This document shows positions 13,992 through 19,628 of a stretch of DNA of 19,628 nucleotides, in pieces (position 1 is the first letter of the stretch; the number at the start of each line of letters is the position of its first letter). The translations under genes were made by a program, and so were the position numbers. Location of the stretch: contig JAFSHE010000102.1 in assembly GCA_017440445.1 (NCBI GenBank), forward strand, positions 1 through 19,628, given 5' to 3'. The notes below the pieces were generated by a model that saw only the letters and a list, made by a program, of their open reading frames with translations, did not search any database and was not told the DNA's origin. This DNA comes from Oscillospiraceae bacterium. GTDB lineage: Bacteria; Bacillota_A; Clostridia; Oscillospirales; Ruminococcaceae.

Positions 13992-15326
13992 GTGTTTGAA
14001 AACGTAACCAATACATACTTCTGGCTATGGTGGAGCGTCACCTCACTTCAATATGCCATACTCGGATGGGCGATCACAAGGTGCTTCGATCTGAAGATAA
14101 AGAAATGGCTTTACCTTATGATACATACAGGACTTGTATTACTGCCGATGTCAGCGTCGCTTATCGGCGGTCAGATGGCTGATTTTAAGCCACTGTTCTC
14201 TTTCCTGTCGCCATTGATACTGATGCTGTTCGTAGCAAAGGGAAGCAAGCTGTCTATCGTGCTGTTCAACGGCGTTAATCAGATGCTGGATTTTGCACTG
14301 GAGCTGATCCTTGTGCTGGGTGTAAAGCTCCTGATACCAAACTATGTGACCGATACGATAGAGCTTTACACCGAAAGCAGAGTCAACATCACGCTGATAT
14401 TCCTGCTGATGGTAATACCACAGAAATACTTCTTTATAAAGATATGGAACAAGGTGGTAAAAAGGGACTCGGCCGCAGTAAGCTGGATATACACACTTTT
14501 CCCAATAGGACAGATAATCGTTGTGTTCTGTGTGATGTACAGCTCTCTTGACGAAAATGATATCTTCGGGATTCCGCACAGACTGATGGCGGTGCTTGGC
14601 TTTGTAATACTTGCAGCACTGGATGTGCTGTTCATGTTCTATCTGTCTGATATTGAGAAAAATCACAGGCTGCGCCAGGAGCTTCAGCAGCTTGAATACG
14701 CAAGAAATCTGGAGCATCAGCATTACAGCAGCATCGAAAGCAAGCAATACGAAACAGCAAAGATACGCCATGATATCAAAAATCAGCTTTTCAGTGTAAA
14801 AAGGCTTATCGAAACAAATAATATTGAAAAGGCACAGGGGCTTATCGCAGATATAGAAAACGATCTTTCAGCCGCAGCAGAAAATGAGTACTGCTCCGTT
14901 CCTGTCGTTAATGCGCTTATCACGCAGAAAGCAGAGGAGTGCCACAATCATGGTATAGAACTTACTACCGATATCTCCATAACGGAGATCGGAGAGATAC
15001 GTCCCATGCACCTGTGCAGTATCTTCTCAAATCTGATAGATAATGCTATAAATGCGAACAAGGCTATTCCAACGGAAGCCGAACACTTTATAATGCTGAA
15101 AGCGGCTAACAAACAGGGATTTCTTGCGGTAAGCGCAGAAAATCCTGTTGCGTATTATAAAACGGTAGTTATCGACCCATCACGCAGCAACGGCTATGGA
15201 CTTAAGATACTTCGTGATATCGCAAGCGAATACGGCGGGCAATTCACCGCAGAATGCAGGGACGGCAGATGCATGGCAATAATCACCGTATCCTGCACCG
15301 GAACAAAACAGGAGGTCGGAAAATGA
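13992..15326 (+). CDS. sensor histidine kinase, AgrC/VirS-like GHKL type
   Basis: A 444-aa membrane sensor. Residues about 1-215 form some six transmembrane helices (starting FWLWWSVTSLQYAILGWAIT), as in peptide-sensing AgrC-type kinases. A coiled linker (EKNHRLRQELQQLEYARNLE) leads to the dimerisation motif KIRHDIKNQLFSVKRLI with phospho-acceptor His260. The ATP-binding domain has the N box SNLIDNAINANKA and G box SNGYGLKILRDIASEYGG. The start is a GTG at 13992, chosen because GGAG lies 7 bases upstream and the next in-frame residues begin the first membrane helix. It most likely phosphorylates the LytTR regulator just upstream. Its stop overlaps the SbcD-like gene (ATGA). No autoinducer peptide or AgrB-like processing gene is visible here, so the signal is unknown. 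Confidence 0.92.
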   Translation: MFENVTNTYFWLWWSVTSLQYAILGWAITRCFDLKIKKWLYLMIHTGLVLLPMSASLIGGQMADFKPLFSFLSPLILMLFVAKGSKLSIVLFNGVNQMLDFALELILVLGVKLLIPNYVTDTIELYTESRVNITLIFLLMVIPQKYFFIKIWNKVVKRDSAAVSWIYTLFPIGQIIVVFCVMYSSLDENDIFGIPHRLMAVLGFVILAALDVLFMFYLSDIEKNHRLRQELQQLEYARNLEHQHYSSIESKQYETAKIRHDIKNQLFSVKRLIETNNIEKAQGLIADIENDLSAAAENEYCSVPVVNALITQKAEECHNHGIELTTDISITEIGEIRPMHLCSIFSNLIDNAINANKAIPTEAEHFIMLKAANKQGFLAVSAENPVAYYKTVVIDPSRSNGYGLKILRDIASEYGGQFTAECRDGRCMAIITVSCTGTKQEVGK

Positions 15327-16456
15327 TAAGGATATTCCTTACAGGCGACAACCACATCGGACTGAAATACACAAAATACGAAAAGTCGGGCGAGCTGGTA
15401 CAGGCTCGCCTTGATGCGCTTAAAAGGGCTGTGACCGCCGCAAACGAGGAGAAGTGCCATATCCTCGCAGTAGCTGGCGACCTTTTTGACAGCGTGCGTG
15501 CTTCCAAAAAGGACATAAAAGCGGTCTGCGCTGTCTTCTCGGAGTTTGAGGGTACAGTGGCAGTCCTCCCGGGAAACCACGATTATTATACGGATAACTC
15601 AGAGCTGTGGAGCGCCTTCAGGGTACACTCCGCACCCAACACCCTGCTGATGACGGAGTACCACGGATATCCGCTTCAGGCAGACGGCGAAAGCGTGGAG
15701 CTGTATCCTGCATTCTGCGACAGCAGACATTCGGAAACCAACCGACTTTCCGAGATACGTCAGCACATCAGTAACGACGAAAACATATATCGTATAGGCA
15801 TGGCTCACGGTGCGATAGAGGGGCTTTCTCAGGACAACGGGAAGTATTTTCTTATGACAGAAAGAGAGCTTTCGGATATCCCCGTTGATGTGTGGCTAAT
15901 AGGTCATACCCATATCGAATACCCGAGAGGGCTTTCCGACAGCGAATATAAAAGAGGTTATAAGATATTCAACGCAGGCACTCATGCGCAGACGGATGTT
16001 TCCAACAACTCCGAGGGCGTATGCTTCATACTGGAGCTTGAAAAAACAGATATCGGCTGCGATGTACGGGCTAAACGCTATGTAAGCGGCGAGTATCGTT
16101 TTGTACGCACCGAGCTTAAGCTATCTCCCGATAAGGATATGACGACCGCTCTTACCGATGCTATGTCGGCATATCACGACAATACGGTGATAGAGGTATC
16201 CCTTTCAGGAAGTGTAAGCGCAGAGGACTACTCCGACCGCACCGATATCTATAAAAAAGTATTCTCACGCTTTACTGAGTATTCAGTGCAGGACAGAGAG
16301 CTTTCACGTCAGCTTACGGAGGATATCATCCGTGCGGAGTTTGCAGAGACCTCGCTGCCCGCAAGACTGCTTACCGAGCTTCTTTCCGACCCTAAAGAGG
16401 CGCAGCTGGCATACGAGCTGCTTACAGAGCTTACAGGCAGGGAGGGTAAGAAATGA
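15323..16456 (+). CDS. SbcD/Mre11-like (YhaO-type) metallophosphoesterase, DNA repair exonuclease
   Basis: A 377-aa calcineurin-like phosphoesterase of the SbcD/Mre11 group. The five metal-binding motifs are present: GDNH (Asp9, His11), GDLFD (52-56), GNHD (84-87), MAHG (His162) and GHTH (194-197). The C-terminal 120 residues form the capping/ATPase-docking region. Such enzymes cut DNA ends with two manganese ions, working with a Rad50/SbcC ATPase, here encoded next. The ATG at 15323 overlaps the kinase stop and has GGAGG 7 bases upstream. It overlaps the next gene too (ATGA). Similarity of the pair is closer in feel to YhaO/YhaN than to classical SbcD/SbcC, but this is judgement by eye. Confidence 0.9.
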   Translation: MIRIFLTGDNHIGLKYTKYEKSGELVQARLDALKRAVTAANEEKCHILAVAGDLFDSVRASKKDIKAVCAVFSEFEGTVAVLPGNHDYYTDNSELWSAFRVHSAPNTLLMTEYHGYPLQADGESVELYPAFCDSRHSETNRLSEIRQHISNDENIYRIGMAHGAIEGLSQDNGKYFLMTERELSDIPVDVWLIGHTHIEYPRGLSDSEYKRGYKIFNAGTHAQTDVSNNSEGVCFILELEKTDIGCDVRAKRYVSGEYRFVRTELKLSPDKDMTTALTDAMSAYHDNTVIEVSLSGSVSAEDYSDRTDIYKKVFSRFTEYSVQDRELSRQLTEDIIRAEFAETSLPARLLTELLSDPKEAQLAYELLTELTGREGKK

Positions 16457-18807
16457 AGATATCAAGAATAAGCTGCGAGCAGTTCGCAGGAATAAAGGAC
16501 AAGGACGTTAGTCTGACAGATGGCTTCAACGTTATCTACGGAGCGAACGAGAGCGGCAAAAGCACCATGATAGAGCTTATCCGCTGCCTGCTTTTCCGTG
16601 ATACCGAGCTTGGCTCAAGAAGCGCTGCCGATAAGGAATTCAGGGCAAGGTATCTTCCCGCCGAGGTGGTGAGCGGTGCAAGAGGCGACAGCTCCGATGG
16701 CAGGATAGACCTCAGCGAGGGTGATACGAAATTCCGCCTTGAGAAGATATGGGGTGCCGAGAGCCGCTGTGTTCTTTCCGAAAACGGCACCAAAATACGG
16801 GATCGTGCGGCGATCGCAGAGCGTCTTTCCGAGATGCTCCGTTATGGCGAGGGCATTTACAACGATGTGGTATTCCCCTCCCAGCACAATGCGTACTCTA
16901 TACTGGCTTCCCTGCTGGAGGATGCGGATTCCGACCTGCGTGGCGATCTTGCTACACTGATGGCAGAGGCGGCAGGCTCTACAAACGGAGTTTCCGCAGA
17001 GACTCTGGCAGAAAGCATATCAGAAAAGCTGGAGCAGCTTGGTCTGCAATGGGATCATGACAGGGACAGACCCACCCGCCGCGGACTGAAACGCACTGGT
17101 GAGATATACAAAGCAAACGAGGCAGTAGAAGCAGCCGAGGAGCAGCTTCAGAGGATACGTGACGCAGAGAGCAAAGCCAATGCCGCAAGACGAGAGCGTG
17201 ACAGGATGTCTGACGCATCTGCTGCGGCAACCAAGGCATACGAGGACTTCTGCAGCATCTATGAAGCGTTAAAGAGCGACGCTGATACAAGACGGCTGAA
17301 GACCGCAGCGGAAAGAGAGCTTTCCGCAAGAAAGGCTGCGTCAGATTGCTGGGAAGCTTACTCCGACGGAGTGCAGAAAGCCAAGCTGCTTAAAGCGGAG
17401 CTTGCCTCGGCGGAAAAGTGCGAAGCCTTTATAAGAGCTGAAAAGATACACAAAACCCTGAACGAGGCAGAAGCGCAGCTTACCGAGCTTCACGACATCC
17501 CCGAAAACGCAGTGAAAAGGGCTGAAAAGCTTATCGCAGAGGCAGCAAAGCTTCGGCACAGGCTGGATATAGACCTCGCTGCGAAAATAAAGAAGCTTGG
17601 AAATGCTGATATCCGTATCATCTCCGCAGTAACAGGAAAAGAGATACAGCTTACCGAGGAGCTTGACATCACCGAGGCTGTTATCATCCGTATCCCCGAT
17701 GTGATGGAGTTACATCTGTCGCCTAAAGACGTTGACGTGGATGATATCGCAAACAAAACAGCGGACATATCGGCAGAGCTGAGCGGAATATTTGAAAAGT
17801 ACGGCGCAGCATCTGTTGAAGAACTCTCCGCAAACGCTGAGAAATGTTCACAGTTAAGAAACACAATCAACATGTCACGTTTTTCGCTTGAAAAAGAGCT
17901 TAACGGCAGAAGCTACGAGGAGCTTAAAGCAGACAGCGGGAGCATTTCGGGCGAATGGCGCAGCGTTTCTCAGGTGAGCTCGGATATTGCGGAGCTTTGT
18001 GGCAGAGAGAGCCTTGACAGCTATCTCGGCAGAGTAAACGGCGCACTCGCAGGATATACCGAGCAATACAGCACTCCTGCACAGAATATGATCGAGATAG
18101 AGCGTCTTTCCCGAGAGATAAACGGATATTCAGAAAAGCTGAATGAGCTTGAAAAAACGATCGGCGGAATAGTTCAGTGTGCCGACCCCGACAACGAAAG
18201 ATCAAGGCTCAGGGAGATGGCACAGCGCACCTCAGAGCAGGCAGCAGAAGCCTCTGAACGCTATGCGGTATGTATGGCGGAATACGAGGATATCAGCACT
18301 GATATACAAGCCGCAGAGGAGGAGCTTTCCGAAAAGAAAGCTGAGCTTCAGGAGAAAAAGGCGCTGTACAGGCACTGGCTTCACATAAAAGAAGTGCTTG
18401 AAAAGCTGCGCAGCAACAGCAGCGACGACCCGATGAAGGGCATATCGGAAAGCTTCGGCAAATATCTGTCCATCATATCAGCTGACAGGCTTAAGCTTGC
18501 AGAAGCCCCCTCCGAGGGCAGCACAGCAGTGGTAGCAAGCGGCAACAACATTGTCGGCATAAAGCTGCTGTCCGAGGGAACAAAGGATACTATCTCCCTT
18601 GCATTCAGACTGGCGGTACTGGAGCATCTGTTCCCAGACGGCGGCGGTCTGGCGGTATTCGACGACCCGTTCACCGACATGGACGATGAACGCCGCAGCC
18701 GTGCAATAGAGCTTATCAGGGAATTCGCAAAGCGAAATCAGGTGATATACGTAACCTGTGACAGCCGCTGCAAAGCGCTTACCGATATAAACCTTATCAA
18801 CCTATAA
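16453..18807 (+). CDS. SbcC/Rad50-like (YhaN-type) AAA family ATPase
   Basis: A 784-aa SMC-like ATPase, the expected partner of the nuclease just upstream. The N-terminal lobe holds Walker A GANESGKST (30-38); the C-terminal lobe has signature LLSEGTKDTISLAFR (about 707) and Walker B LAVFDDPFTDMDDERR (Asp737, Asp738), followed by VIYVTCDSR. Between them lie coiled coils (about 215-370 and 560-690). No CxxC zinc hook is visible in the centre; instead there is a beta-rich stretch around 385-430 (IRIISAVTGKEIQLTEEL, then VIIRIPDVMELHLSPKDV), as I recall for YhaN-like proteins. It is much shorter than E. coli SbcC (about 1050 aa), in keeping with the YhaN group. The start overlaps the nuclease stop (ATGA); a strong terminator follows. 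Confidence 0.9.
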   Translation: MKISRISCEQFAGIKDKDVSLTDGFNVIYGANESGKSTMIELIRCLLFRDTELGSRSAADKEFRARYLPAEVVSGARGDSSDGRIDLSEGDTKFRLEKIWGAESRCVLSENGTKIRDRAAIAERLSEMLRYGEGIYNDVVFPSQHNAYSILASLLEDADSDLRGDLATLMAEAAGSTNGVSAETLAESISEKLEQLGLQWDHDRDRPTRRGLKRTGEIYKANEAVEAAEEQLQRIRDAESKANAARRERDRMSDASAAATKAYEDFCSIYEALKSDADTRRLKTAAERELSARKAASDCWEAYSDGVQKAKLLKAELASAEKCEAFIRAEKIHKTLNEAEAQLTELHDIPENAVKRAEKLIAEAAKLRHRLDIDLAAKIKKLGNADIRIISAVTGKEIQLTEELDITEAVIIRIPDVMELHLSPKDVDVDDIANKTADISAELSGIFEKYGAASVEELSANAEKCSQLRNTINMSRFSLEKELNGRSYEELKADSGSISGEWRSVSQVSSDIAELCGRESLDSYLGRVNGALAGYTEQYSTPAQNMIEIERLSREINGYSEKLNELEKTIGGIVQCADPDNERSRLREMAQRTSEQAAEASERYAVCMAEYEDISTDIQAAEEELSEKKAELQEKKALYRHWLHIKEVLEKLRSNSSDDPMKGISESFGKYLSIISADRLKLAEAPSEGSTAVVASGNNIVGIKLLSEGTKDTISLAFRLAVLEHLFPDGGGLAVFDDPFTDMDDERRSRAIELIREFAKRNQVIYVTCDSRCKALTDINLINL

Positions 18808-18811
18808 GAAA

Positions 18812-18850
18812 ACCCGGGAAAGAGCCATGCTCCATCCCGGGTGTTTTTTT
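18812..18850 (+). terminator. bidirectional terminator between the SbcCD-like operon and the GGDEF gene
   Basis: ACCCGGGA (18812-18819) pairs perfectly with TCCCGGGT (18835-18842). The loop contains a second small stem, GAGC-CAT-GCTC. A seven-T run at 18844-18850 follows on the plus strand, and read on the minus strand the hairpin is followed by TTTTCTTAT, so it can serve both convergent genes. Confidence 0.92.
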
Positions 18851-19628
18851 ATGTCCTCTGCTGCTTTTTGCGCACCTTATTTTCGTACATCTTTGCATCA
18901 GCGATACGAATTATTCCTGTCACCTGCATTCCGCTTGAAAGCGGTATGCACGCACTGCCCACACTCGCAGATATCACATACGGACGTGTGCCTGTGGAAT
19001 TTATCTCGGCAAGCTGCTCGTTAAAGCGCTGTATACGGCACATGACCTCCTTATCAGTGTACTTTCCTATACCGATAACATAGAACTCATCTCCGCCTGC
19101 ACGTACACAAAGCTCTCCATCATCTGCCATCTGCCTTGCAGCGTCACACACGGCATTTATACCGAAATCTCCCGCCTCGTGACCGAATGTATCGTTGATA
19201 TATTTCAGCCTGTCCATATCGATAACGAATGCAAGCACGCTGTCGTCAGGTGCCGCCTTCAACAGCATCTCCTCCAGCATAAGCTCCATACCACGGCGGT
19301 TGTATGCGCCTTTCATTCCGTCCCTTGTGGAAAGCGATACCAGCCTGTGCTGCGCACGTGTTATCTCAAGGGCGTTGTTCACATTCCTGAGCCAGTTTCT
19401 GGTGATGGTGTTTATCTTGCGCTTCTGGGAAAGGTCGCAGCGTATCACTGCGTAGCCCATAGTCTTATCAAGGAAGTGTACAGGAGCAAAGTAGAATACA
19501 GAAGGCTTCTCACGCTCCTCATCGAGAGAGGGGTGCATGACAGAAATATCAAACAGCTCTTTTCCCTGATAAAAGCCTGAGCCCTCAACAGGTGTAGCAT
19601 GTATGACGTTCTTCATTTTTGCAGGGTA
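18849..19628 (-). CDS. GGDEF-domain diguanylate cyclase (partial, N-terminus beyond the right edge)
   Basis: The frame is open past the right edge (the four codons upstream of an internal ATG at 19616 are coding), so the visible 259 codons are probably the C-terminal part of a larger protein. The last 170 residues form a GGDEF domain that makes the second messenger cyclic-di-GMP from two GTP: STRDGMKGAYNRRGME, metal- and nucleotide-binding DMDRLKYINDTFGHEAGD, and active-site RAGGDEFYVI, all intact. The usual inhibitory RxxD site before the motif is replaced by DxGE, so product inhibition may be absent. The upstream part (FYFAPVHFLDKTMGYAVIRC, then WLRNVNNALEITRAQ) resembles the end of a sensory domain followed by a signalling helix; its ligand is unknown. 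The stop codon lies in the T run of the shared terminator. Confidence 0.92.
   Translation of the reverse strand, partial: YPAKMKNVIHATPVEGSGFYQGKELFDISVMHPSLDEEREKPSVFYFAPVHFLDKTMGYAVIRCDLSQKRKINTITRNWLRNVNNALEITRAQHRLVSLSTRDGMKGAYNRRGMELMLEEMLLKAAPDDSVLAFVIDMDRLKYINDTFGHEAGDFGINAVCDAARQMADDGELCVRAGGDEFYVIGIGKYTDKEVMCRIQRFNEQLAEINSTGTRPYVISASVGSACIPLSSGMQVTGIIRIADAKMYENKVRKKQQRT

Noticed and set aside
14151..14771. 206-codon minus-strand open frame opposite the histidine kinase
   Set aside because: The plus strand encodes a complete kinase with all motifs; the antisense product has no recognisable domain and is a codon-bias shadow.

Overview
The window looks like a chromosomal stretch from a mid-GC Gram-positive Clostridia member, most likely Oscillospiraceae/Ruminococcus. 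This is inferred from the strong GGAGG-type ribosome binding sites, the gene types (DUF2508/YaaL-like protein, ECF transporter, GH25 lysozyme, AgrA/AgrC-like regulators, TraB/GumN lipoprotein) and the tight gene packing. No insertion sequence, prophage, CRISPR array or rRNA was found. Seven adjacent gene pairs share a 4-base ATGA start/stop overlap, so translational coupling is the main way these operons are organised.

Layout. (1) 1-1720, minus strand: histidine phosphatase, a small acidic 71-aa protein, and a TraB/GumN lipoprotein that runs off the left edge. (2) 1721-2745: a divergently transcribed XRE-family regulator with a clear promoter, a long leader containing repeated TTGCGGATAT sites, and a terminator. 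(3) 2744-8760, minus strand: an operon starting at a strong promoter with rlmB, then a 1072-aa membrane protein that looks like a catalytically dead P-type ATPase with a large charged N-terminal extension, then tadA and an oligosaccharide flippase. (4) 8821-9349: a DUF2508-like small protein and a tRNA-Leu(GAG) with its own consensus promoter, leader hairpin and terminator. (5) 9417-13043: a low-molecular-weight tyrosine phosphatase, EcfT, a fused double EcfA ATPase and a membrane-anchored GH25 lysozyme, all joined by ATGA overlaps. (6) 13031-18850: a LytTR response regulator, a structured intercistronic region with a possible mini-ORF, an AgrC-type histidine kinase, and an SbcD-like nuclease with an SbcC/YhaN-like ATPase, the last three joined by ATGA overlaps and followed by a terminator. 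(7) 18849-19628, minus strand: the C-terminal part of a GGDEF diguanylate cyclase that runs off the right edge.

The points most worth a second look are the pseudo-P-type ATPase coupled to tadA, the coupling of a quorum-sensing-type two-component system to an SbcCD-like nuclease, and the RNA element between the regulator and its kinase, where two competing pairings could hide or expose the kinase ribosome binding site. The remaining genes are ordinary housekeeping or signalling genes.
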